In this document: one piece after another, positions 35,358 to 48,086 of the stretch
How the letters are laid out: the number at the start of each line of letters is the position of its first letter
Numbering within the stretch: position 1 is the stretch's first letter
Assembly (NCBI RefSeq): GCF_030272615.1
Contig: NC_081405.1
Location: 470,820,008-470,880,007, forward strand
DNA: 60,000 nucleotides
Direction of reading: 5' to 3'
DNA from: Cryptomeria japonica
Lineage: Eukaryota; Streptophyta; Pinopsida; Cupressales; Cupressaceae
Notes under the pieces: generated by a model
What the model was told of the DNA's origin: nothing
What the model saw: only the letters and a program-made list of their open reading frames with translations
Database searches by the model: none
Position numbers and translations under genes: made by a program

Positions 35358-35788
35358 GGCTTTGATACCACATGTTAGAAAAAAAGAGATGAACAACAAT
35401 ATATGTAGCTTAAAATTAACTATAAATCAAATTTAACAATGTTTATCATATAGGAGAAATCATCTATTACATTAAAACATAACACCACATAATATTAAAC
35501 ACATAGCACTAACTCCACCAAGAAGAGATGAAAGGCTTGTATTATCAACAAAATGAAATTACAATACAAATCTCAAAATCCACTCAATAGTCAATTCAGT
35601 AGTATAACCCTGTGAAAATAAAAAATAAACAAACTCATACTTGTCTCCAAATAAAGCCTTCAATATATAGACTCATGGGGGCTCAAAATACTACCATAAA
35701 ACATTACCATGGGTCAAAAAAAGGTTCCAAAATACCATGGTAAAAACCATATGATCCATACATGCAAAACATAGCTTCTTAGATGACA
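35358..35788 (-). repeat. Copia-4 primer site and 5' LTR
   Basis: The sense primer site TGGTATCAAAGCC is at 35358-35370, and the LTR starts at 35373 (TGTTAGAAAA on the plus strand). The outer end is not certain; GATGACA at 35788 is the best candidate just before the next LTR. The partner LTR lies before the window. The sequence is AT-rich and no gene is seen. Confidence 0.65.
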
Positions 35789-35792
35789 TTAT

Positions 35793-37067
35793 TGTTGAGA
35801 ACTACTAGATACTGAGAGGGGGGGGGTGAATCAACATATACTAAAACTTGATAAGATTAAACCATTCATTTCATTAAGTCTTCAAAACATAATTCATAAT
35901 ACATGAATGAAAGTAAATAACTGAAACAATAAGCACATCCACAAAAGAACACTAGGATTTTATATGGAAAACACAAGATGGGAGAAACTACAATGAGAAT
36001 CATAATCACAATATATGTATGAAGACTGTTTACAACTATTTAGGCCATAAGCTAGGGAACTCACTACTCCAGACTTGCAGGCTAAGGCGTACAACCTTAG
36101 GGAAAGATACAAAAGACTTGCACAACTACAATTCACTCCTTCAGGGTAAGATACAAAACATTTGTCTAGAGATTGAACTACAAAAGAATCACATCTACCA
36201 ATATGCAGATAATAGTTCACAATTTAATACTCATCTGATCCAACTCTCTTTTTTGCATTGTACCACATCAAAACCTCTATATCACCTCACATCATACACA
36301 TCAATCATATCACGCTACCATTAATATTACTCAATTAATCTATCCTTTATATATTAACCAGATCTTCAAATATCCAACATTAAGTCAACTTATAGAAATG
36401 AAGAAAGTATATGCATCACTGACCCAAAATGTTCTAATAGACACATGTGGAAGGTAAGGAAGACATGTCAAGATTAACACCATGTCAGTACACCTTCTAA
36501 TTATCTCCAAAAAGGTTCTACACTTACCACACGCAACCGCTCGAACCAAAAACACATAAGTCGACTTCACAAAATAACACATTTTTCTCATACCAATCTA
36601 TTTTACTCAACCTTTTAATATAGACCAAAAAGATAAGATTTGCGCACCACTAAAAAAGAAACATAACATGCTCGAGGACAAAAAAAAATGATCCAAAACA
36701 CCTTCAAAGTACTAGAAAGTCAAGGAATGCAACACACTCCTCTGCACCATCCTAAAACTGCATCATCCCTAACTACAAACATAAATAGTTCTCACAATAA
36801 ATAATTTATCCATATGAAGAGATCAATCTTCCACAATCATTCCACACACTCATCTGATGCATATCTAGTGTAGCCACAAACCACTAGATAAACACACAGT
36901 TTACTAGAGAAATCACCTAAAATAGTTATATAGTTTCTAGACTAAGCTTAAAATAAGCAATCCTTTGTAAACACAACATGCCATCAATATTTTCCATCCA
37001 GAATATCTTTAGATAGTTTCCACACATTCACAAAACATTTATGCATACTCACACCATAGTGTCATCA
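35793..37067 (-). repeat. Copia-5 LTR, partial, interrupted by long LTR C
   Basis: It starts TGTTGAGAACTAC and has the same layout as the other copia LTRs: a G-run at 35818-35826 followed by TGAATCA, then a block TATGGAAAACACAAGATGGG (35957 onward) like the GTGGAAACCC block elsewhere. It stops at 37067 where long LTR C begins (left duplication candidate CATCA, 37063-37067). No coding sequence is visible, so the assignment rests on layout only. Confidence 0.6.
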
Positions 37068-39241
37068 TGTAATGCCCCGCTAAGAAACCCTAAAGGAAAC
37101 AACTACAAACACTCGAAAAGAGTGCAAAATATTTTTTTTAAATAATTAGAACACATAAACATAAAAGATAAACCTTACAATTGAAGTTGCACATGCAGAA
37201 GACTTAACTCAAACTCTTAAAGGGCTTCCCAATGTGAATTACTTAATTAAACTAATCTTTCCTTAAGGTTAATTAATCTATTTAAGATATACATTTAACC
37301 ATTAAGAACTTAATTATACAAATCAATGATTGTTTATACTTTGAATGAGATAACAATAACATTACTATACTTCATTCATGTTAACACATTCAATTACATT
37401 ACAACAATGATTTAATTAAAGATAAAATTCCTAACATCTAACTCACATCGTAGTGCATTTATTTTACATTTCAAGGATAACTTAGTATTACAATTGCACT
37501 TATACATCAAGTCACATAAAAATTACATAATGATTACATCAAATTACAACTACCACAAAAGCATACATACAACATATGATACAACCGACCACATGAGGGT
37601 CCAAGAGATAACAATATGATCCAAGAAGAATAAGAAAGATCCAACTGGTACAATGAAATGAAATGAATCCAAGAGAACATCTAGAGCACTTGTGAAGCTA
37701 ATCTCTCTCACAAAATCATGAACAAAATACCTAATAGAAAGTGGCACTACCACCCGACCATGTGGCCCAAAAAGGAACCACCCCTCTATGCTAGGAGATA
37801 GTACTAAGTCCCTTAAGAAAGCCACAAAAAAGCATCACATGGTCTAACATGTACATCAAGTACTCACACAAGCCATAAGCATACATGTATGACTCTCACA
37901 AGAGTGCTCCAAGTAAAGCCAACACATGATGACACACTAGTGAACATAAGAGAAGAGTGTCATCACATAGTTGGTATTGGTTATCCTGGTAGGCCTCCAT
38001 AGTCCCCGACCCTCATCTTGGGTTATCTTGGTAGCCTCTCCTGAACCCCCAACCCCCATCCATGACTCATGCAGACCCAACAAATCTTTTGTGAAGACAA
38101 GGTAGTTGGTTTGTCATTCTAGGCCTTCTCACTGCATCCTGAGTCTATACTAGCACTCAACCATGAGCGGGGCACAATTAATCTTGATTAATGTTTGAAA
38201 CCCAACCCCAATTTATTAATTTAAGTTATCACTTATTACTCAACTTCCAAGGGGTTATCCTGGAAGCCACTTTGGGCCCCAACCCCCACATAGAAGCCAC
38301 TCTTTCTTATGACACTACACAACCTCCAAAAAACCCCAAGGAAAAACACAAAATCCAACTAACACATGGAGTTCAAAAAACAACACTAAAGAACAACCTG
38401 ATTATACAAACCTTCTACCAAGGTTAAACCACTGGAGGTGTGAAAAGAGCAATTGGTCTATCCACAAGACAAGGCCAAAACCAAAATAAAACAAGTTTGA
38501 CCACAATCAAAACTTAACCAAATCAACTTGTACAATAGACTACATTCAACAATCATGCCATCATGACATGAGAAAGACTCTTTCAAATCAAGACCAAAAA
38601 TCTACCAATCAGAGTAAAAACTCAAAAGGGTACACTTGCACTCTAAACACATCCATGTTAAGGAATCATAACAATTACTCAAAATATAATGAAAAGCTAA
38701 CATTATCTAATTGCAGCTCTTTCAATAACTGACTCTTTCACTTAAGAAAATCCACAATACGGAATAACGCATAAGGATGGTCTAAGTAAACACCACCCAA
38801 ATAAACTTACTCAATACTTGATTTAAAACCATACACCTTTATCAGAATAAAAGCAACTCATAAGCTAAATAAGCCATCATTTAAAATAAATATAAATCTT
38901 TTCGATTAAGGCCAATTTGGCTATAACAAATACCATTTGCCTTCAAATTTCAAGTTAATGAAAATGACATTGAAAATAAGTTTGAAAACTAAAAAACATT
39001 ATTTAAATCAAAATAGGTCCTTTTCAATTAGAAATCATATCGACTAAATTTCATTGATGACTATTCATATAGCCTTATTTTCACAAAATAAATTACGATT
39101 ACATCAAATCAATCTTTAACATTTAATTTTCATACTACTAATTCCAAAATACATATTACATATATATTTATTTAATAAATTCAAAATCTGAAAACTATTT
39201 CAAAAATCAATATTCCACTAACCTCATTATCAATTTGAAAT

Positions 39242-39245
<4 letters not shown>

Positions 39246-39272
<27 letters not shown>

Positions 39273-39298
39273 ACATATATATGTTTATGTATATGTAC

Positions 39299-39355
<57 letters not shown>

Positions 39356-39414
39356 CATACATGTACATATACATATACATATACATACACATATACATAT
39401 ACATATACATATAC

Positions 39415-39466
<52 letters not shown>

Positions 39467-39545
39467 GTATATATATGTCTATATATATATGTATATTTAT
39501 ATGTGTACATATACATACATATACATAAATACATACATACATACA
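39246..39545. repeat. Compound microsatellite (TG)n, (ACATAT)n, (TA)n, (GTAT)n
   Basis: About 300 bases: (TG) from 39248, (CATATA) units at 39297-39419, (TA) at 39418-39455, then GTAT and ACAT units. It lies in long LTR C. All frames over it are repeats of a few residues and are not genes. Confidence 0.95.
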
Positions 39546-39716
39546 TTTATATTTAAATAAATAAAAACCACATTTTAAAAATATATCGAAACACATGGCA
39601 GAATTAATTTTAATAGCAAATTAAAAAAAATTGAAACAATGTTGTCCATTCCCCACAGCGTGGAGGAAGAGCCTCCATGACTGTGGAAGGCTCCCCCCAT
39701 GGAGTGGGGTGAGGAG

Positions 39717-40797
39717 TGTTAGAAACTGAGAAGGACAACCTAGAGGTGGGGGGGGGGGGGGGGGTGCTGAATCAGTTGTGAACCAGTTTTCAATAAATTA
39801 TAGATCAAATGCAAATTATTCCAACTTAAACTTAGTGTCGGTAAAACAAATTAACAGTTATAGCAGTACCGGTGTAACTTAATGCATGAAACATAAAGAG
39901 AAACAACATCCACAACACATGACACAAAGATTTTGACATGGAAACCTAGTAAGGGGAAAAACCACAATGGGAAACCTTACCCACAATTAGAGGATACTAA
40001 TGCAAATAGTAAGTGTATACAAATGGGGTCTGGACATGCAGAAAGGCCAACCACCTAGAGCTCACTGCTCAATCACAAAATAGGAGTCACACTGACTACA
40101 ATTGGTTGGTTAAATCCAATGATAATATACTGCTCAAAATAGCATCTGCAATGTTGGATTCAGTATCGTTTTAAGCTCTGAACATGAGTGTCAAACACCT
40201 TCATAACCTTCCTTCAACCTTCAAATAATGTCTGCGTGATTCGTACAAGGATCTCCTTATTTTTCGCTCTTCAATATTCGAACACACTCATACCATATCT
40301 GATCTTCAATAAGATCTTACAATCATTTATACAAAACCTAAGACCAAATGTATAGGTCGGCTCACTAAAGATATTACAATTAAATCAATTACAAATAAGT
40401 CTTGATGCGATACAATATGTCAGCTCAATACAATATCCAATCAATAAACCATTTCCAAAATGTGTCATGTTGATCTGGAATAGATATCATGTACTAGTCC
40501 ATAACCTAGACCTATCTGCCGGTAAAGGCAAATCTGTCAACTCGATTAGACCAATAAGCATAACACCAAATCCAAACATCCAATCCATGTCTTTGACATA
40601 ATCAAATGATTTCCAGATGATAACAAGTCATCATCACTACGGGTGAATAATATAACCTCCTGGTGAACACATACCCATGATTGTGCATAAGTCACTAACC
40701 ATACCGGTGAACATAATGTAGACCTCCAAGAAGATAAGTGTTGACATCAATGAAAAAACCAATGCAACACATGATGAAGTCATCCATAATACCAACA
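39717..40797 (-). repeat. Copia-6 3' LTR
   Basis: It starts TGTTAGAAACTGAG and ends ATACCAACA on the plus strand. A run of 17 G at 39748-39764 sits where the partner LTR has only five (GTGGGGGTG). The conserved block ATGGAAACC ... GGGGAAAAACCAC lies near 39938-39968. Confidence 0.93.
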
Positions 40798-41013
40798 ATC
40801 TCCCCCTTTGGCATTGATGGCAACACTAGATGGAAAAACATCTAAGTGCCAAAAACAGAATGCCAAAAACCAGTAAACCAACAATCTCCCAAAGATAGAT
40901 CAATACAAAGTTCTATAACAGAAATAGAAACCAAAACCAAAAATTCATATATCCAAAGAGTATATCTCTCCCTTAAGGTATAATGTTTTTCCATAGAGAT
41001 CTCCCCCTTTGAC
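40798..41013 (-). promoter_or_regulatory. Copia-6 polypurine tracts
   Basis: The sense tract GCCAAAGGGGGAGAT (40798-40812) abuts the LTR. A second, GTCAAAGGGGGAGATC, lies at 40998-41013. The 41014-41150 stretch to pol shows nothing else. Confidence 0.78.
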
Positions 41014-41150
41014 ATCAAATGCCAAAGCCGTTAAGAATTCAAAACATAACATTCAGCTAACTACTCCCCTCGAGCAATAGCTCTCCTTCATCAAAGCTGG
41101 AAAAAGATTTTTCTATTAGTCCCTTCCATTTTCATGCCAATCTTCAACAT

Positions 41151-42640
41151 CTAAGTCTCTGCCAGTGGGGAAATTACCCCAAGCTGCTCTCTGAGATATT
41201 CAAATGTTTCCTTAGGAAAAGGCTTTGTAAAGATATCTACAATTTGCTCTTTAGTATTCACATAAACCAATCTCACTTCATTTGCTTCAAAATTCTCTTT
41301 TAAAAATTTGTACTTAATGGAAACATGCTTTGTCTTAGAGTGAAATATCGGATTCTTTGATATATCAATTGCTACTGAATTATCACAATAGATAATTATT
41401 GGTTCTTTGTATTTTACCTTTATATCCTTCAACATTTTCTTGATCCATAATACCTGAGTACAATTAGTTGCTACTGCAACATATTCTGATTATGCTGTAG
41501 ATAATGATGTACAAGTCTGTTTCTTGCTTATCCATGAAATCAATCTTCTACCAAGAAAGAATGCACCGCCAGTGGTACTCTTTCTGTCATCTACATCTCC
41601 TGCCCAATTTGCATCGATGTATGCACATAAATCAAAATTTTCATCTTTAGGATACCATAAACCAAGATTTGTCGTGCCTTGTAGGTATCGGAAGATCCTT
41701 TTAACTGTTGATTCATGATTTTCTTTAGGATTTCTTTGAAATCTTGAAATAATACATACTACATTTATTATATCAGGTTTGGTTTGTGTCAAATAGAGTA
41801 AACCTCCAAGCATAGATTTGTATCTTCTCAGATTAATAGGAGTTGAATCATCCTTCAATGTCAATTTATCAGTTGTAGTCATAGGAGTACTTACCGGTTT
41901 GGAATTTTCCATACCAAATTTCTTCAAGAGTTCCTTCAAGTATTGTGTTTGACATATGAATATACCTTTATTTGTTTGTGAAATCTGCAAACCTAGAAAT
42001 TTTTTTATCTCTCCAATCATAGACATTTCAAATTCTTTTTGCATCTGATTAGCAAAGTCTTTACATAATCCATCTTCACCTTTAAAAATGATATCATCCA
42101 CAAATACTTCAATAACCAAAATATCATCATTGGTAATTTTGTAATATAAATTGTTGTCAGCATTACCTTTTGTGTAACCAAGCTTCAAATGATATGTATC
42201 TAGTCTAGCATACCAAGCTCTGGGAGCTTGCTTCAAACCATATAAAGCTTTCCTTAACCTGCAAACCATATCCTTATTATCCATCAAAGAAAATCCACCA
42301 GGTTGTTCAATGTAAACTTCCTCCTCAAGATCTCCATTCAAAAATGCACATTTTACATCCATTTGATAAAATTTATAGTTCTTATGAGCTGCAAATGCAA
42401 GAAATAGTCTAACTGCCTCAATTATGGCTACCAATGCAAAGGTTTCATTATAATCAATTCCTTCTTTCTATGAATAGCCTTTACAAACTAATCTTGCTTT
42501 GTTCCTGATTACTTCATCATTCTCATTAAGTTTATTTCTATATACCCATTTAGTTCCAATTACATTTTTGTCTTTAGGCTAGGGAACTAATGTCCAAGTA
42601 TTATTCTTTTCAATTTCTTCTAATTCATCTTCCATTTCTT
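41151..42640 (-). pseudogene. Copia-6 reverse transcriptase and RNase H (nearly intact)
   Basis: The minus-strand frame from about 42640 shows GTKWVYRNKLNE and ARLVCKGYS, with a stop near 42469. From 42434 it is open for 314 codons: YQMDVKCAFLNGDLEEEVYI, ALYGLKQAPRAWY, catalytic VFVDDIIF, IGEIKKFLGLQISQT, YKSMLGGLLYLTQTKPDI, and the RNase H start ANWAGDVDDRKSTTGGAFFL. One stop near 41490 (Gln or Glu position in LSTA.SEY) separates the last part, 41151-41435: IYCDNSVAIDISKN, HSKTKHVSIKYKFLKE and VDIFTKPFPKETFEYLREQLG. FVDD is used instead of YVDD, as in Copia-1. Length and motif order are normal for copia. Confidence 0.9.
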
Positions 42641-42989
42641 TTATCTAATGTTCATCTTGACATGCTTCAATAACAGACACTGGTTCAACTTAAGAAATTA
42701 AACATACCTCTTCATTTGCCAATCTTCCTCTAATCATAACACCTTGATTCTTGTTTCCAATTATCTGATTCTCTGAATAATTCAATCTTACATACCTGGG
42801 TTTGTTCTGATTTCCACTTACATGCTTCTATTCTTCAGTCATAGTTGAGTTTTCTAAAGATTTCGTTGTGACTAGATCTTCACTTTGTACCGGTGCAATC
42901 TATGCCAGTTCATTTATAATCATTTCAACTATCGGTTCTACAAATCTTGAATCTCCTCTAAAATGTTCATCTATCTTCACATTAGTACT

Positions 42990-44250
42990 CTCAATGATTT
43001 TCTATAATCTTTATTATAAGATCTTTATGCCTTACTTTTAGATGAATAACCAAGAAATATTCCTTCATCACTTCTAGGATCAAATTTGCCAATATACTCA
43101 TCTCTTCTAATATAACATTTGCTTCCCAATATTTTGAAATACTTAAGAGTGGGAATATGACCAAACCATAGTTCATAAGGGGTCTTACCGGTTTCACTTT
43201 TGATGTGAACTCCGTTGAAAGTATAAACTGTTGTATTCACTGCTTCTCTCCAATACACATGAGGTAGATTTTCTTCTATTAACATGGTTCTTTCTACATC
43301 TAGAATAGTTTTGTTCTTCCTTTCCACAACTCCATTTTGTTGGGGTGCTGATAGTTTTCTTTTGATTCCATTCACTTCATAGAATGCATTAAATTCTCTA
43401 GATGTAAATTCTCCTCCTTGATCTGATCTCAAACATTTGATTTTCTTGTCGATTTCATTCTCTACCATTGCCTTGTATATCTTGAATCTTTCAAAAGCTT
43501 CTTATTTCTCCCTGAGAAAAGTAACCCACACATTCTAGAATAATCATCAATTAATAGCATAAAGTATATATCTCTTTGTAGACTTCTTGTTCTTGCTAGA
43601 CCACATAAATATGTATAAATTAAATCAAGAATATTATTGGATTTCTCAGTAGTGCTTTTAAATTTTGTTCTAACTTGCTTTCCCATTTAACATTCCTTAC
43701 ATACCGGATTATGAGGTTTCACAATCTTAGGTAAATCTCTTACTGCCTTAGTTGAATTGATCTTTACAATGCAATCAAAATTCACATGACAAAGTCTTTT
43801 ATGCCATAACCAACTTTCATCAATGTGTGCAATCAAAGATGTTTCATCACTGGTATTCAAGTGAAAGATATTACCTTTAGTTTGATTACTGGTTGCAATC
43901 TCCAATCCAGTTCTATTTATGATTTATGATTTTACATTTCCCATTCTTGAATTGTAATTGAAATCCTTTCTCAACTAATTGACCAACACTCAAAAGATTA
44001 TGCTTTAAACCTTATACATAATAAACATTGTCAGTATTTTGCTTACCATCCAAAGATATAGTGCCTCTTCCTTTGATTAAACAAGCTTTATCATCTCCAA
44101 ACCTTACTAGACCTCCATGAATTTCTTGAAATGATAAGAGTTTTCTTTTATCACCAGTCATATGATGCAAGCATCCACTATCTATAACCCATTCATCCTT
44201 TTCTTCAAGTTTTGCTGCTAGTGCCTACTCTACCAGTTTGACAATAGATT
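42990..44250 (-). pseudogene. Copia-6 protease and integrase (pseudogene)
   Basis: Protease: WVIDSGC followed by HHMTGD near 44155-44200, active site kept. Zinc finger: WHKRLCHVNFD ... CKEC (43687-43810), ending in a stop before MGKQ. Integrase core: the first Asp is lost (IYTYLCG instead of HTDLCG). The second Asp (CLRSDQGGEF) and the Glu (PQQNGVVERKN) are present. A frameshift near 43500 splits the core. The C-terminal KFDPRSDEGIFLGYSSKSKA is complete. 42640-42990, the linker to RT, is degraded. Confidence 0.85.
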
Positions 44251-45307
44251 TTGGTTGATCTTCTTTTATTGCAACAGAATCCCATCTGTTATTTGTTGGA
44301 TCTTCATTTGAATCATCTGTAACACCTTCATCTGCATAGTAAATAACTTATCTCTATTTTTCTTAAATCTGTATCTCTGATATTCAGGGTTAGGCTTATA
44401 TGATCTTTTTGCTTCCTCCCTTAGTCTTGCATTTCTATCAGGACATCTAGAAGCTATATGACCAACTTTATTGCAATTAAAACATTTGAAAGGTGCTTTA
44501 CCTTCATACTTACTTCCTACTAGACCTTTAGGCATCTTCCTTGCAAATACTACTTCAAGTTCTTCATTTTCTCTCCTCATATCTTCAAGTTATTTTGCAT
44601 AAAGTGATTTCAAATCAGTTTTGTTAGATCATGATGATGCTGATGCTGATGCTGATGATAATGCTTTGAAAGCTAAATCAATCTTGACTATAGCAACACG
44701 ACCAAATTCCTCAAGTTCAAATGCAGAAAGTTTTCCAACCAAAGTATCTCTAGAAACTAAAGTATTAGGCATTGTTCTCAACTTATTAATAGCAGTCACT
44801 TTCATTTCTTAAGATGTTGGCAAAGCTCTTAAAACTTTAGACACAATTTCATCTTCACTTAAGGATCCTCCACAACATTGTATTCCTAAAACAGTTTCAT
44901 TAACCCTTTCCATAAATACAAAAATTATTTCATCTTCTTCCATTTTTAAATTTTCATACCTGACTCGGTAACATTCTAGTTTTGCAATTTTGACAGTGGT
45001 ATCTCCTTCATTCAGTGTTTCCACTTATCCTAAATAGCTTTAGCAGTAGATTGGTCTGATAATCCATGATTTTCTGATCTGATAATGTGCTCAGAAGTGC
45101 TTCTCTTTCTTTGCAATCATTTTCCAAGTCCTTAGCCAATGTTGGTGGATGAGGTTGATTCAAAGTAGGACCAACATAGTCATTCTTTGTAACATCCCAT
45201 ATATCTCTTCCAATGTAGTTCAGATGTGTTTCCATTCTGATCTTCCATATACCATAGTTAGTTCCATCAAGCTTCAGACTATCCTTCCTGAAAATATTTG
45301 GTTCCAT
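44251..45307 (-). pseudogene. Copia-6 gag (pseudogene)
   Basis: The start Met is at 45307, about 45 bases inside the primer site. It opens with a typical copia gag N-terminus (LKLDGTNYGIWKIRMETHL). A frameshift lies near 45010 and stops lie near 44810 and 44590. The later part has the RMxNE-like segment of UBN2 gags (FVFMERVNETV, 44890-44930). A complete zinc knuckle CFNCNKVGHIASRC lies near 44445-44485, followed by the basic and acidic tail. A GATGCT-type trinucleotide run (44633-44660) is part of the frame. Confidence 0.83.
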
Positions 45308-45350
45308 AGGATCTCCTCAAGCTGTTAGGCTTCCACAAAAAGAGGACTTA

Positions 45351-45362
45351 GCGTTGATACCA
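45351..45362 (-). promoter_or_regulatory. Copia-6 primer binding site
   Basis: The sense strand reads TGGTATCAACGC two bases inside the 5' LTR (TAACA-AT-TGGTATCA). The first eight bases match the initiator Met tRNA type. Confidence 0.85.
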
Positions 45363-45364
45363 AT

Positions 45365-46336
45365 TGTTAGGAACCAGGAAGAACAACTAAGAGTGGGGGT
45401 GAATAAGTTGTGAACTAGTTGTCAATAAGATATAGATCAAATGCAAATTATTCCAACTTAAACTTAGTGATGGTAAACCAAACTTAAATGTTGGTAAAAC
45501 AAATTAAGAGTTATAGCAGTACCGGTGTAACTTAATGCATGAAACGTAAAGAGAAACAACATCCACAACACATGACACAAAGATTTTGATGTGGAAACCC
45601 GGTAAGGGGAAAAACCATGGTGGGAAACCTTACCCACAATTAGATGATACTACTGTAGATAGTAAGTGTATACAAATGGGATTTGCACATGCAAAAAGGC
45701 CAACCGCCTAGAGCTGACTTTTCAATCACAAAATAGGAGTCACACTGACTATAATTGGATGGTTAAATCCAATGATAATGTACTGCTCAAAATAGCATCT
45801 GCAATGCTAGATTTAGTATTGGTTTAAGCTCTGAACATGAGTGTCAAACACCTTCATAACCTTCTTTCAACATTCAAATAATGTTTGTGTGATTCACACA
45901 AGGATCTTCTTATTTTCACTCTTCAATATTTGAACACACTCATACCATATCTAATCTTCAATAAGATCTTACAATCATTTATACAAAACCTAAGACTAAA
46001 TGTATAGGTCGGTGCACTAAAGATATTACAATTAAATCAATTACAAATAAGTCTTGATATACAATATGTCGGCTCAATACAATATCCAATCAATAAACCA
46101 TTTCCAAAATGTGTCGTGTTGATCTGGAATAAATATCATGTATCGGTCCATAACCTAGACCTATCTGCCAGTAAAGGCAAATCTGTCAACCCGATTAGAC
46201 CAATAATCATAACACCAAATCCTAACATCCAATCCATGTCTTCGACATAATCAAATGATCTTTAGATGATAACAAGTCATCATCGTTGCCGGTGAACAAT
46301 ATAACCTGCTGGTGAACACATACATGTGACTGTGCA
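45365..46336 (-). repeat. Copia-6 5' LTR, first segment
   Basis: Homologous to 39717-40690, with one 25-base internal duplication-like difference near 45470-45500. It is cut at 46336 by long LTR E, with GTGCA at 46332-46336 and 56705-56709. The remaining 110 bases are at 56710-56819. Confidence 0.92.
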
Positions 46337-47639
46337 TGTCATGCCCAAACTTTTGGGCAAAAAAACACAACAACAAATTTTTTTTGAACACTTAATTATA
46401 TGCAACCTATGCTTAATTAGTTGTGACAACTTAACAAGTTGTTCCAATGAAACCTTAATTGATATTAAAATGGGTTTCTAAGGTGAGCGATGAATTATGA
46501 TTTAACTAGAAGCCTTAGGTTTTGATAAAACTCCTAGACAATAGAATTAGATTATTACTTACGTAACAATTACGATAACTCCTATTATCAAGCGAAACAA
46601 ATTAATTTAGAAAGGACAATGATAAATTTACTTAAATGTCCCTTCAATTTTAGTTGCGAATTTAATACTTAATTAGATCAACTTCTACTACATAGACATT
46701 AATATAATTACTTGATTCAATAATTATTCATCCAGGTAAAGGTATATCAAGTATTCCCCAATACATTGATATTATAACCCCTTCATTTATAACTTAATTA
46801 ATTCTTAAATCTATTAATTCAATATTAACATGATTTCAATGTATTAATATTAATTATTAGAGCAAATAAATTTAAAGTGCCAAACTTTATTATAATAATT
46901 AAATTATTAAATAAAAAGTTTCACTTGGGATAAATAAATTCGCAAGATCAAGTTCATTGACTTATTTTAGGAATATATATAATTCCACCTACAATATCCT
47001 CCCTCAATAAACATTTAATAACCTATATTAAATTCTTCCATTTAATTATAAATATCATTAAGATTTCTAAACGTATCTAAACAACTTAAATCAACTTGTA
47101 ATATGTTAATCCTCCAAACATTAATATAAATATTTAATATTCAACATGTACATTACCTCTAGGTTTAAATTAAATCATTAAACTTTAAAACATTTCCATC
47201 AATAACCCTTCTAATAAAATTACTTGAAAAGAGTATATTAAAACAATTCCTAAATTTACTAAATATTAATATTCAGTGATAGACATTTAAAATTACTTTT
47301 TAAACTAAATTTTAATCTCCATACTATTTAAACTTTTCACTAAAAACATCTATCCAATATAAATAATTCATTACATTATCCATTACATTTCCAAACTAAC
47401 CTACTAAACTAAATAATAACTTGAGCTAAATGAATAATTCCATTTCAAATTCTTAGAGGACATTTTCCCTCCTCTTTTCTCAATATTTTATAATTATACT
47501 TTTTAAAAAGAACCCTAACTAGGGTTTGTTTTCTTTTACTTTTTAAACTTATCCCTTATCTCATATTTTCAATAACTAACTCTAACCCGTATATGGGTTA
47601 GGGCTTCTTTTCTTTTCTAACATTTTTTTTTTCTTTTAG

Positions 47640-47935
47640 CAATGTGTGTGTGTGTAGATGGAAATGGGTGGAGGAGGCCGATGATAATTGCGGGTGCAAC
47701 CATTGTCATGCGTAGGGGGTCGAAGGGATTGTCATAGAGGGGGCCGAAGTTTGAAACAACCATGGCCGCATTTGAGTAACAGAGGGGAGCCGAGTTTGGT
47801 GGACGTGGCGCCCACCGATGGGACGCCCCACTGGGTGGGTGGCGGCCCACACAATGGCACAACCCACTGTGGGGGTCACGAACCACCCAGTGGCCGCGGC
47901 TCGCGGGGTTACCAAACCCCAATCTACCTCGTTAA
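47640..47935. other. GC-rich patch inside long LTR E
   Basis: About 290 bases are GC-rich, with repeated CCCAC(C/T)G and GTGGG motifs in both orientations (CCACTGGGTGGG at 47829-47840, CCACTGTGGGGG at 47864-47875). Three overlapping frames of 69-101 codons on both strands are composition artefacts. It sits next to a microsatellite, an arrangement also seen in long LTR C. Confidence 0.5.
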
Positions 47936-48028
47936 TATTTTGTTTATGACATTTTTTATTTTATTTTTATTTTTAAATAAAACAATTTTCTAATGCTTTC
48001 AAATGTATATATATGTATGGGTATATAT

Positions 48029-48032
<4 letters not shown>

Positions 48033-48086
<54 letters not shown>
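48033..48086. repeat. (AC)n(AT)n microsatellite
   Basis: (AC) at 48033-48067 followed by (AT) to 48086, in long LTR E. Confidence 0.95.

Noticed and set aside
39235-39596. Four overlapping frames of about 100 codons on both strands
   Set aside because: They run through a compound (CATATA)n and (TG)n microsatellite and encode only repeats of a few residues.
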